56,822 bases of DNA from Gnetum montanum (lineage: Eukaryota; Streptophyta; Gnetopsida; Gnetales; Gnetaceae). The stretch lies in contig MNCI01011946.1 of NCBI GenBank assembly GCA_015680685.1, positions 26,580-83,401 of the forward strand. Reading direction: 5' to 3'. Below, in pieces: positions 44,290 through 53,690 of this stretch; positions within the stretch are counted from its first letter, which is position 1; every line of letters starts with the position of its first letter. The notes below the pieces were generated by a model, which ran no database searches, had not been told where the DNA came from, and was given only the letters and a program-made list of their open reading frames with translations. The translations under genes were made by a program, and so were the position numbers.

Positions 44290-44635
44290 GGTGGTATGGA
44301 TGAAATATTAGTTACTGTTATAGATAGGCTCTCCTTGGAGTGTTATGGATGAAATATTATTTAATGTTTTGATAAACTAGTGTTATGGACAAAATATTAT
44401 TTAGTATTACCCATAAGCTCTCCTTATGGGCAAAATATTATTTAACATTACCAATAGTTGGTCTTTTGACTAAAATTACTCATAAACTCTCATTGGAGCA
44501 TTATAGACAAAATATTATTTAGTGTGACCGATAAGCTCTCCTTGAAGCATTATGATGAAATATTATAAAATTACCCATAAACTCTCCTTGGAGCATTATA
44601 GACAAAATATTATTTAGTGTAACCAATAAGCTCTC
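44290..44635 (+). repeat. minisatellite, about 50-60 bp unit
   Basis: About six imperfect copies of a unit containing CTCTCCTTGGAGCATTATAG and ACAAAATATTATTTAGTGT with ACCCATAAG. Copy spacing varies from about 45 to 80 bp. Unit borders are recognised by CTCTCCTTGG at 44327, 44409, 44488, 44536, 44581 and 44631. The array continues at 45404 after the inserted solo LTR. Confidence 0.85.
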
Positions 44636-45403
44636 TAATGAGCCGCAATGTTGTGGCCTACCTCAATTTCTATAAATAAGAGATGGCTTTCCTTATTCTA
44701 GGTAGTTAGACTTAGACCCTTAGCTAAGCTTTTGCAGTTTTACCATTTCAGAGTTAAAATAATTTCCATGTGCCCGCAATAGAAGTCTTAAAGTGAACAT
44801 ATCTTTATTTGAGCAAATTGTACCTGAGCACACATTTATGTACGGCAATAAAGACGAACTTTATGATAAACCTTGCAGCATACAAACTAAGCTAAATGGA
44901 AATTAATTATTGTTGAATGTTTAAATGCTTTCTTAGTTAATTAATCTCTCTCTCAACCTTTGACTCTCCTAATTAAGTACACTCAGTATGACCGCTTCGA
45001 GCATGTGTAGTGCTTGGTAACCCAGTAACGATTAGCGTTTGGTAATCCCAGCAGCGTTGCACTAGTTCAGGATGTGTGTGGCAAGTGAGAATGGATACTG
45101 GTGTTAAGAACAATTAGAGCTTAGTTAGTAAATAGTTAATATAAGTTAGTCACTTAGTTATCTTCACCTTTCCCTATTAGCGTAAAGACATTAAAAAGAT
45201 AAAAGCTATAAAAATCACATACCTCAAGCTTACTTAACCATACAACCATGACAATACGAGTAAGTTTGGGAAGACAATGATTGATTAACCTTAAGTGTTC
45301 TATTAGGGCGCGTAAGCACTTAGTCCTTGGAGTTCGGCCAAATCGCGCATGTGAAACGCTCATATTCATATGGTTGAGTATAGGGGTACCTTGCCACTCA
45401 TCA
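44636..45403 (+). repeat. Solo LTR F (Athila-like, plus orientation) inside the minisatellite
   Basis: TAATGAGCCGC (TG decayed to TA) to TTGCCACTCATCA, 768 bp, flanked by perfect ctctc (44631-44635, 45404-45408). It is closest to the LTRs of element C in length and sequence but most of the GATATC block is gone. TATA box TATAAATAAGAG at 44680-44691. Confidence 0.93.
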
Positions 45404-45480
45404 CTCTCCTTGAAGTATTATGATGAAATATTATTTAATGTTACCCTGGTAATTGGCCTTTTGGCCATAAAGAAAAAGAA
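45404..45480 (+). repeat. minisatellite continuation
   Basis: CTCTCCTTGAAGTATTATGA and GAAATATTATTTAATGTTACC resume the array interrupted by solo LTR F, followed by a TTGGCCTTTTGGCC piece similar to 44460-44475 (TTGGTCTTTTGACT). Confidence 0.8.
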
Positions 45481-47051
45481 ATTAGTACTATAGAAAATAA
45501 ATTAATCATTCAGCTTTTAATGAGAGCCTTTTTGCATGAAGCTATATATGAAAAACATCTTTGAGAATATGATATTTAAGTCTTGATCAGAGGTCATAGT
45601 TATGCTTTTATTGCTGAAAAATAATCACATGCTTAAGCTTCCAAATACAATAGAGAACAAATAGTCGAAGACATTTCCAAACGCAAAGAAAGTAAGTAAA
45701 CAAAGTAAGCTGATCACCAAGAATGACTTCATTGATGCTTGGTTGAAAATTGTTACAAATTCTGGATTTACAAGAAGTTACCAATGAATTATTGATATAA
45801 AAAAGATGATTAGATTTCAGCCCACCAGCCTAGTGGGTACATGCTCATGCTTCTTTCCTGTGCTTGATTAGAAAGCAGGTAAATGTGGCACAAGCAGAAT
45901 GAAAAAGGGATCATGAGTATAAAAGGTTGGTTGAGGCAATCCATGCTAAGTGAAAAAAAATATTTAAAATAAGGATAGGATCAGTATATTGTAGCCTTGT
46001 AAATGAAAGGGGATAAAAGATGAGTGAAAACTGGAAGTTTAAAAGACTTCTCCAATTGTAAAAAGACAGTAGATTTTGATGCATCCAACATGTGGGGGAA
46101 GGATTGTGAGATTAATATGAATTAATGAATGAAACTACGGAATAAGAGGGAAAAGCGTCTAGCTAAACACACGAAATCAAAAAGCATAGACAAAGAACCA
46201 CTGCCAAGACTTTACCAACTACGAGCAGAAGAAACCCAAAGAATAACAGTTCAATTCAGTTGGAAATAACATGAAGGTTGCGATAAAGTACCTATGTTGA
46301 AGGAAAGAGAAAAACAACTTACGATTGGTGGTAAAACGACCAAGTTGTGAAACTGGCTTTGTCAATAAATAACTCAACTTTAAATTCGGTGGCTTCTGTC
46401 AAGAATTAATAGAGGATTCTCCATCCTATATTTAACAAGTATCGGTAAACAGGTTTTGCATTGTTAGAGATTCCTTGAAAAACTCTTCGCAATGTTTAAT
46501 ACATAACAGAAACTATCCAGATATCAGGAGGTCTAAATGTGTATTATTTTTGGAAAGTTTACACCCAAATCTTAACAACTTTCATTTTTAAAAATGGTGT
46601 CAAAAATGAATGTGTGGAAATCAATACATCATCATCATGGTGGCCCTTAGCCAATTAGCTTAGGCTAATCAGATGTGGGAATCAATACATATCTGAAAAA
46701 GCAATGTAAATATTTGTACAGGAAGAGACAAGAATAATGTATAATTTGAACAAAGACTAACGGCCACAAACTACAGACATTCGTGTAATTTGTGTTCGGC
46801 TATCAATAGAAGCATGTTTACCTTCTCATGTTAACGATTCCACAGCAGCAATGAATTTGACATGCATATAAGACTCGGCTTATAACTTGAGGATTTTTGC
46901 TATCAGGTCCTTGGAACATTCAACATGGATGAGACACTTGGTCCATTCAGGATTTTGAAAACTGAGTTGATTTCCATTTTGCTTAGAACAGATAATTATT
47001 GTGTAATAGCAGGGAAAGAGTCATCAATCTGATGTCATCTCTTTACAGAAA
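45481..47051. other. 3' flank of the PPR gene, no other gene
   Basis: No coding or transposon signature was recognised. The PPR transcript's 3' untranslated region must lie in the right part of this stretch; AATAAA-like signals are present, but none can be singled out. A TCAATACAT direct repeat flanks about 60 bp at 46620-46690. Confidence 0.5.
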
Positions 47052-50000
47052 CTACTCTAATAATTCCTCTGCATAAATGTCAGAATCTGGATGAAAACCA
47101 CATTTAAACATTTTACCCAAAAGTATTAGGGCATCTTTTACCATTTCTGTTTCACGAAAATTTTGAATAAGCCTGGAACAATTAGCATGAACAAAAAGCA
47201 AATCAAATAAGTTGCCCTCTGAAAAGTAATGTGCTTTTATTGGCAGTCCAAACTTGACACATCCAGAGACAACACGAATGAGTATTTTTGGATCTAATTC
47301 CAAGCCCTTTTGCAGCATTAGTTCATACATCTCAACAGCTTCCAATATAAAACCCTGGCTAGAGTACCCATCAACAATCGTCAAATATGTTTCAGTATTA
47401 GGAACAACCTCATTTTTCTGCATCTCATCCAACAGTAGGACTGCTTTAAACATGCTTCCTTTCATGCAATGTCCTTTAATAAGAGAATTATAAATAATTA
47501 TATCAGGAACAAAACCTTGCTGAACCATGGCATCACGTAACATGAAAGCATCTTTTGTATACCCTACCCTGCAACACCCATCGATCAAAAGGCTGTAGCT
47601 CATTATGTCCGGAGCCACTCTCCTCTCCTTCATATTTCTGTATATTTTCAACGCTGTCCGGATCTGCCCCGTGCTACAACATCTAAAAATGGAAGCATTG
47701 AAATGAAATACAAAGGAACCCAGACCTTGCTCTACAACCGTTTCACATATTTCAACAGCACCTTGAAAATCTCCTCGTCTCCGATACCCATCAATGAAAG
47801 AATGATAGATGTGGAGATCAGGAAATATCCCTGACTTTTTCATTTTGTTTAAAATTTCGCCAGCCTGCTCCAACCTGTCTGCCTTGCAATTTTCCTTGAT
47901 AATTGGCGTGTACGTATGTAACGTGCATAGATGTCTGGCATCCATGGCCTCATGAACTTCCATGGCCCTCAAGATATCAGCAGACTCACATAACCTATGG
48001 ATAATGGCAGCACAAGTACCTGGGCACGGACTGCAACCTCTATCAAGCATTTCCTTGAAAATTTCACAGGCCTCACTTGTGAATGCTTGATCACAAAGCC
48101 CATTCACAACAAGTTCGTATGCAGATTGCCTTGGAACTAAACCAAGCATTGTGGCCTCCTTCAGCAATTCCACAGCTCGAAGAACCTTACCACTCCTGCA
48201 ATACCCAGAAACCAAAGAAGTGTAAGTGGCAATATCTGGCAGTAACCCTTCTTTGCTCATGCTGCTGCTCAGGATCTTCTCTGCATCTTCACATTTACCA
48301 TGCCTGCACAATCCATCAATAAGAGCATTGTAGGAAACAGTGTCAAGAACAGACTGACCCTTTCCACCAGTATCTTCTACCAACATCATGGCCTCTGCTA
48401 ATCTGCCGTTCTTGCAAAATCCATCAATCAACGTGGAGTAGGTAAAAGAGTCCGGAACAAGATTCCTCTGGTTCAGCATTTCATCAAACACCTGCTTTGC
48501 TCTGTCAATCTCACGTCTCTTAACAAAACCATTGATGAGAGCATTGTAGGTAACAGTGTCCGGTACAAGGCCCCTATACAGCATTTCGTCACGAAGCTGC
48601 AACGCTTCCTGCATTTTGCCCTTTGCGCAGTATCCATGAACAAGAATTGTGTAAAGAACAGCGTCCGGAATCAGACCGTCTTCAGGCATGCCCTTTCTCA
48701 ACAGTTGCAGAGCCTTGCGAGTCCTTCCTTCCTTGCAAAGTCCATCAATAAGAATCGAATAAGTTGCAGAGTCAGGAAGAACAAGGCTCTTATTATTCTT
48801 CTTCTTTGTCATGTGCATTGCCCGTAAATTCAGAGCATCATCTACCTTGCCCTGTTGACAGAGCGCGCGTAATAATTTATTACAGGTCGAAACGCTGGGC
48901 GTTAATCTTTTAGAACACATAATCTTCAACAGACCCTTGGCATCTTCAAATCTCTGTGCTTTGCAGTAACCTGTCATCAACGAATCGTAGGTAACCACAT
49001 CCGGCTGAAGGCCATTTTCAAGCATGCTATCCACCAAACTCGAAGCTTCCGCCAAGCTTCCGCGTTTGCAGAGGCCATGAATTAGGGTATTATAAGTCAC
49101 AACATCAGGATCGACGCCAATTGTGGCTCTGGAATCGCGGAAAAACGCAGAAGCCTTTTCAACGTCTCCAGCTTTGACGTGAGCGTGGATCAAAATGTTG
49201 AGAGTTCGGACGCTGAGACGAACGTTGCAGGTCATCATTCGGCGGTAGAAATTCCAGCCTAAATCCGCAGCAGAATCGTCACGGAAAAGTCCCGAAAGGA
49301 TGCTGTTACACATTTCCATAGAAGGAACAGGAGCAGGAGCAGGGGCAGAAAGATTATTATTAGAATTAGAATTAGGCACAGCAGCTTCTGCAACAACTGC
49401 AAATACCTCTGCGGCTTCTCTGAACTTACCGCGAGCAACGTAAGCGGAGTAAAGCATATCGAAGATGCGCGGCAGCGCGGAATTCCAGAGACCAGCGAGG
49501 GCGGAAAGCAAACGTTTGGCAACATCTGAAGAAGAATAATACGATGATGCCGATGCGAGTCGCTGAATATACAACCGCGCGTCGCTTGGCCTACCCGCTC
49601 GAACCAGAGACTGCGTAATTATGCAAAAGGACGCCACGGGAATGCGGATATTGCCTTTGGTGAGCCATTCCATGAACGCAGTCGCGGCGTCGGCGTCGGC
49701 GATGAGATGTTGCAGAACTCCATTGACGAGCGCCGAGTTGGAGTTGAGATGATGATGATGCTGCTGCTGCTGCAACAGCGTCTGCCATTGTTCCTTCTTT
49801 TCCTTTTCCTTGCTGCTCTGCACAGCACTGGATATTTGCTGTGCTAGGGCTTCCTCCTCCTTGCTCAGCAACAGTCCGCTCAATTTCGGAGAATTCAAAT
49901 TCAAACGCATGTGAGGCCCTGCTGTTTTTCTTGTCCATGATGATGATGAAGAAGAATTTGTTGTTGTTGTTGAAGGTGCGGTGCTGCAGTATCTGCAAAC

Positions 50001-50084
50001 GGTGATTATGGTGCTCTGCAACTGCAAATCGCGTCTGCGTGTGGGGCTGACGATGGAAGCCACCATTGCCCTGCAACTGCACAT
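47052..50084 (-). CDS. P-class pentatricopeptide repeat (PPR) protein, about 1010 residues, intronless
   Basis: A sequence-specific organellar RNA-binding protein. The first in-frame ATG is at 50084; an upstream in-frame TGA (50103-50105) precedes it. Residues 1-60 are rich in Ser, Thr and Arg with few acids, as in a mitochondrial or plastid transit peptide. A Gln/His-rich patch (about 105-117, QQQQHHHH) follows, then a helical region. From about residue 208 to 932 about 20 tandem PPR motifs of 34-36 residues run almost without gaps (for example VVTYNTLIHGLCKRGSLAEA), most ending PD. One unit is extended by a KKKNNKSL insertion near residue 428. The last, degenerate part runs to the C-terminus. 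No E, DYW, SMR or other extra domain, so it is pure P class, typical of RNA stabilisation, splicing or translation factors. Higher GC than its surroundings; no stops or frameshifts; probably functional. Its RNA target is unknown. Confidence 0.95.
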   Translation of the reverse strand: MCSCRAMVASIVSPTRRRDLQLQSTIITVCRYCSTAPSTTTTNSSSSSSWTRKTAGPHMRLNLNSPKLSGLLLSKEEEALAQQISSAVQSSKEKEKKEQWQTLLQQQQHHHHLNSNSALVNGVLQHLIADADAATAFMEWLTKGNIRIPVASFCIITQSLVRAGRPSDARLYIQRLASASSYYSSSDVAKRLLSALAGLWNSALPRIFDMLYSAYVARGKFREAAEVFAVVAEAAVPNSNSNNNLSAPAPAPVPSMEMCNSILSGLFRDDSAADLGWNFYRRMMTCNVRLSVRTLNILIHAHVKAGDVEKASAFFRDSRATIGVDPDVVTYNTLIHGLCKRGSLAEASSLVDSMLENGLQPDVVTYDSLMTGYCKAQRFEDAKGLLKIMCSKRLTPSVSTCNKLLRALCQQGKVDDALNLRAMHMTKKKNNKSLVLPDSATYSILIDGLCKEGRTRKALQLLRKGMPEDGLIPDAVLYTILVHGYCAKGKMQEALQLRDEMLYRGLVPDTVTYNALINGFVKRREIDRAKQVFDEMLNQRNLVPDSFTYSTLIDGFCKNGRLAEAMMLVEDTGGKGQSVLDTVSYNALIDGLCRHGKCEDAEKILSSSMSKEGLLPDIATYTSLVSGYCRSGKVLRAVELLKEATMLGLVPRQSAYELVVNGLCDQAFTSEACEIFKEMLDRGCSPCPGTCAAIIHRLCESADILRAMEVHEAMDARHLCTLHTYTPIIKENCKADRLEQAGEILNKMKKSGIFPDLHIYHSFIDGYRRRGDFQGAVEICETVVEQGLGSFVFHFNASIFRCCSTGQIRTALKIYRNMKERRVAPDIMSYSLLIDGCCRVGYTKDAFMLRDAMVQQGFVPDIIIYNSLIKGHCMKGSMFKAVLLLDEMQKNEVVPNTETYLTIVDGYSSQGFILEAVEMYELMLQKGLELDPKILIRVVSGCVKFGLPIKAHYFSEGNLFDLLFVHANCSRLIQNFRETEMVKDALILLGKMFKCGFHPDSDIYAEELLE

Positions 50085-50165
50085 CACAAGATGTAGTAAA
50101 GCTCATGAAATGGAGTGGTTTTTATTGCAAGGCGGGGGCGCCGCCTAAAACCAAAACCTTAACCA

Positions 50166-50171
50166 AGCCCA
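50166..50171 (-). promoter_or_regulatory. site II-type TGGGCT box upstream of the PPR gene
   Basis: The minus strand reads CATTGGGCTTGG about 82 bp before the ATG. TGGGCY boxes are common in promoters of nuclear genes for organelle proteins. The CG-rich GGCGGCGCCCCCGCC just downstream is unusual for this AT-rich window and fits a 5' leader. Confidence 0.4.
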
Positions 50172-50214
50172 ATGTTGCAAGATGACCCCCCGGTGAACTG
50201 AAAAAGGAGACCAA

Positions 50215-51380
50215 TACAACTAAGTCAAAGAGAAACCATTTAGAAAAAGGTAATATTATTGATAAAGCCTAGTTCTCGACATTGAAGTTGAACAATACTA
50301 ACAATAGAGCATTTCATACCGTAGTCAAATTCATTGTAGCTTGTGTTTTGATACCAAGCATCTAGGCAACATTTCCAAATAAAGAAGATAATCTCAAATA
50401 AGAGGATTTTCCAGGCTTTTTGAAGGTGATGCTTAACACAATCATCTTGAAAGATACATTAAGGAAAACCAATAGAATGGTTAGGAAGGAAGACTTGGAG
50501 AGATTGACACCATTTCCAAATGTGTTGAGAGAATGAGCAATCCCAAAAGACATGTTGAAAAGAGTCATCTGCTTTACAAATGGGGCATTTAGGATGATCA
50601 ATTCCTAAGAAATGAAGCCTATGTCCAATGGGAAGACCTTGATGAACCAAGGACCAAAAAAAGAAATGGTGGTGCTTAGGTTGGGCCTTGGAAGTCCAAA
50701 TCCGACGAAAAATAGTTTTTCACTGGTGCTCCTCAAGATGTAAACTCCAACATCTATTTAGAGTGGAGAATTGAAAAATAGTATGTGTTTAAGAGAGGGT
50801 AGGAGAATCATTTCTAACAGTATATAATTGATCAATATGGTGGAGATTGTGGTTAGTAAAACGATTGGTTCTATGAGAGAATTCGTCATAAAGACAACCT
50901 ACATTCTTTTTAAAAATGGAGACCACCAGATTGAGTGTGTCGACAGAGAGTGCAAGCTTATCTGGGAAGGTTTCCATTGCAACAAATCTCTAAGTTGGCT
51001 CCAACACTGCCAAATTTGCTTAAACAAGAAAGAACCTTTGATCTTCTGAGAGCCTTCACTAATGATCCAATTGCTCCAATGAGTATTTTGCCATCTATGG
51101 TGAATACCAAGACAAGAGATGTTATGCCTAAAAAGAATCTCCCAAGCTTCATCTCCTTCAATACACCGAGTCACCCATTTGGAGGCCAAGAGAATACTCT
51201 GGTGCTCAATAGAGGCAAGGCCTAAGCCCCCATGTTCTTTACTTAAAGTGCAAGTATCCCAAGCTACTCGCTGAAAAGCTTTGTGATCATCCTTATCCCC
51301 CCAAAGGAAATTCCTAAGAATGTTGTTAATGCATTGAAAGGAAGATTTGGAAGGAGCTATTGCAAATACTGGGGAACAAG
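50215..51380 (-). pseudogene. L1-type LINE fragment: reverse transcriptase end and zinc-binding domain
   Basis: Typical plant L1 tail on the minus strand: CTLSKEHGGLGLASIEHQ (51200-51250), ASKWVTRCIEGDEAWEILFR, a tryptophan-rich region, VHQGLPIGHRLHFLGI and CPICKADDSFQHVFWDC (Cys/Cys/His/Cys, about 50537-50587), which is the RT zinc-binding domain. Stops and frame changes; the 5' part with endonuclease is absent. No poly-A tail is visible at the lower end. It lies about 130 bp upstream of the PPR start codon. Confidence 0.8.
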
Positions 51381-51439
51381 ATGATTTCAGTTTTCAGTTA
51401 TATAACTTTTACAACATCATTTAAAGAATATGTAAATAA

Positions 51440-51525
51440 ATAAAGATATAGTTCTTTATTCCTAGAGGTGAATGGAAAAAAAGAACTACCCTGTTTTGTT
51501 GTAACAAGAATAGGATGATGAGATA
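51440..51525 (+). repeat. 3'-end fragment of an RTE-type LINE
   Basis: AGAGGTGAATGGAAAAAAAG, AACTACCCTGTTTTGTTGTAA and AGGATGATGA align with the last 80 bp of the RTE LINE at 42040-42112. A severely 5'-truncated copy inserted between two L1 pieces. Confidence 0.6.
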
Positions 51526-51584
51526 TCAAGCGTGTTGAAGTATGTTTAGCAAAGCTCAAGGAGATAAAAGTATTTAATTATGTA

Positions 51585-52205
51585 TCCTTTTAAGAGTTAA
51601 GGGGTGTTCAACCTCACAAAATAAATATATTTTAAAAATCAAATTCAAAGTACAAAAGCCAAAAATTAGAAGAGAAATTCTAGAACAACAAAAAGAAAAG
51701 GCCCAATGGTTTTGGGGATGCCTTTTTAGGTTTTTATCTTTACAACTAATCTTGAAAAATCTCCCCTTTGAGGTAGAAAAAGGGTCAAGCCTTACCCTTG
51801 TTTAGAAGCATCCAAATGGGTTTTCACTTCCTCCTAAAAAGGCTTTCTATTAATAAAAAAGAAAACTACAAAGAGAAACATTTAGGAATTTAGTTGAAGC
51901 ATAAACTCCTAAATGATGTCACCTTGAACTGATAAAGAAAGAAGATTAGCTAGAGAATCTTTGTGAAAAACCACATTACATCAAAACTTCTAAATGGCAT
52001 AAAGAATAAGAGGATGAAAGCAACACCAACTATGAAGTAGAAATCCTTGAAGTTGAAGAATGTCACCAAATAAACCTTTATCTAATCCTAATTGAAAACT
52101 ATGTAAATACATGCTACACCAAGTCCAAGAGTTATGAGCAAGGGAATAAGTAAAAAAAAAAATGGATGAATGTATTCTATATGTTGTAGATAAGACATCT
52201 TGGGT
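51585..52205 (-). pseudogene. L1-type LINE fragment: C-terminal tail and 3' UTR
   Basis: The minus strand reads HNSWTWCSMYLHSFQLGLDK and HSWCCFHPLILYAIWKF, the tail helix region of plant L1 reverse transcriptases, then a non-coding 3' end that aligns with 43828-44115. Together with 52380-52970 it forms one L1 copy split by a SINE-like insertion. Confidence 0.6.
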
Positions 52206-52385
52206 CATGAATACCCAAATGAAGTGTTAGCCTAGTGGTATGGGTTTTGGCCTAGTAATCCCAAGGCGTAGGTTTGGTTTTACTGGATAGCACCGAGTTA
52301 TAAACTTCTATAAAACTTTGGGTGTACCTATGTTTCACTTATTTTGAGTTCCAACACTCCCCATGAACACCCAAATGAGAGTGTT
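52206..52385 (+). mobile_element. SINE-like insertion with long target-site duplications
   Basis: The core at about 52229-52361 begins AGCCTAGTGGTATGGG, a good tRNA box A, and about 40 nt later has GGTTTGGTTTT, a decayed box B. The flanks repeat: CATGAATACCCAAATGA at 52206 and CATGAACACCCAAATGA at 52362, one difference in 17, and the repeat extends to GTGTT with a small indel. A short tRNA-headed element with a 17-24 bp duplication inside an L1 fits a SINE. No poly-A tail; the 3' end is TTCCAACACTCCC. Confidence 0.6.
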
Positions 52386-52970
52386 GAATACCATTAGGCA
52401 AACCTTGATGAATCAAGCACCATAGAAAATGTCTAATTTTTTAAGGTGTAGTGGCATTGCATATCTTTTGAATTCATTACTTCCATAACTAGACATTATG
52501 ATTAACCTTCCAAAGATAATTGAATCTTGGCCAAATATTAGTATTAGAACTCATAAGTTTTTACATAATCTTGCGCCGACATGGAAACACATGATGACTA
52601 TTAATCCAAGAAAAATCAAGAAAACCATTATGAAAATCTTGAATAGCTACACTTCTGTCCAAACTATCCAAAAGATCAAAAAATGTAGACTTTTTAGAAA
52701 CATTAATGCCATAAAGACTTTAAAACTCAAGCCAAGTAATCCAACAATTATGCATGCAAAGAGATGAAAGGAAGGAACTATTAAGCTTGCACTATGTACT
52801 ATAAAGGCATGGATGCTTAATAGCCCATGGTTCATTATTCATTGGAAGCCACCAAGGAGAAAGCTTATCAAGAATAGAGGTACAAATAGTAATATTATTG
52901 AAGTTCGAAACATCATTGATAAAACTCCAAGCCTTCCAAACATTTTATATGACAATAGAGCCTAATATAG
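52386..52970 (-). pseudogene. L1-type LINE fragment: reverse transcriptase end and start of zinc-binding domain
   Basis: Minus-strand frames give SPWWLPMNNEPWAIKHPCLY near 52800-52865, FLDFSWINSHHVFPCR near 52560-52620, and RHFLWCLIHQGLPNG near 52395-52440, which matches FFFWSLVHQGLPIG of the other L1 copy. Element D is inserted at its upper end, 52971. Confidence 0.6.
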
Positions 52971-53527
52971 TGATGAGTGGCGAGGTACCCCTACACTCAA
53001 CCATACGAATACGAGCGTTACACGTGCGATTCGGTTGAACTCCGCAGATGGACTAGTTGTGGCATTTAGACAGTTAGCCTTAGGTCACAGTTCACTGTCT
53101 TCCCACTTGGACTAGTATTAGCTTTGTCATGTATGGTTTAGTCCAAAGTGAGGTGTATGATGGNGTTTAACAGGAGTTTAAGGGTGAGAGAGATTAACTA
53201 AGAAAGTAGTAAATAACAATTAAATAAATAATTAATTAAACTAAGTGAACGCTGAAATGATGAAGTAATCTTGATCTTTATTTCTGGTCATGTGCATGTC
53301 CAAGTACGTCACACTCAAATAAAGGATGCCGTACAATTACAATCACCACACTGCGGGCATACATTGGAAAATAATTCTAACTCTAAGAAGGAAAAAACTG
53401 TAAGAGTTTAGCTAAGGGACTAAAAACTTGATGCAAAACAAGGGAGAGCCGCCTCTTATTTATAGAACTGGCGACAGTTGCGATATCGCGTACGCGGTAT
53501 CGTGGTCATCTAAAACGTGACTCATCA
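52971..53527 (-). repeat. 3' LTR of element D, internally deleted
   Basis: TGATGAGTGGCGAGG to CGTGACTCATCA but only 557 bp: about 290 bp of the middle are missing, at the single N at 53164 (GTATGATGGNGTTTAACAGG). The deletion may be real or an assembly join. The GATATC block is short. Confidence 0.88.
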
Positions 53528-53544
53528 TACCCCCACAACTGAAT
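53528..53544 (-). promoter_or_regulatory. 3' polypurine tract, element D
   Basis: TACCCCCACAACTGAAT, identical to the tract in element A. Confidence 0.7.
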
Positions 53545-53690
53545 GAAAACTCATCCTCGAGTTATAGTTATTACATAGTGGATAGGTATGAGATTATTAG
53601 ATGGTGAAAATGGGACTATGCTGTAGTGTGAAATGAAAACAAAATAAAGACACAACACAATTATTCTACATCTACAAAAATGGGTGGAAC

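Noticed and set aside
44290-44635. Repeat array as a CRISPR
   Set aside because: Plant nuclear context, degenerate units of variable spacing without unique spacers: a minisatellite.
47254-48827. Plus-strand open frames opposite the PPR gene
   Set aside because: Antisense shadows with no motifs, start context or promoter.
49259-50106. Other open frames (minus-strand alternative frames) within the 5' part of the PPR gene
   Set aside because: Low-complexity shadows (Ser, Arg, Leu runs) of the PPR frame caused by its GC-rich repetitive codons; only the PPR frame shows family motifs.
52229-52300. A functional tRNA gene
   Set aside because: Box A is good but box B is decayed and no cloverleaf closes; the long flanking duplications point to a SINE instead.
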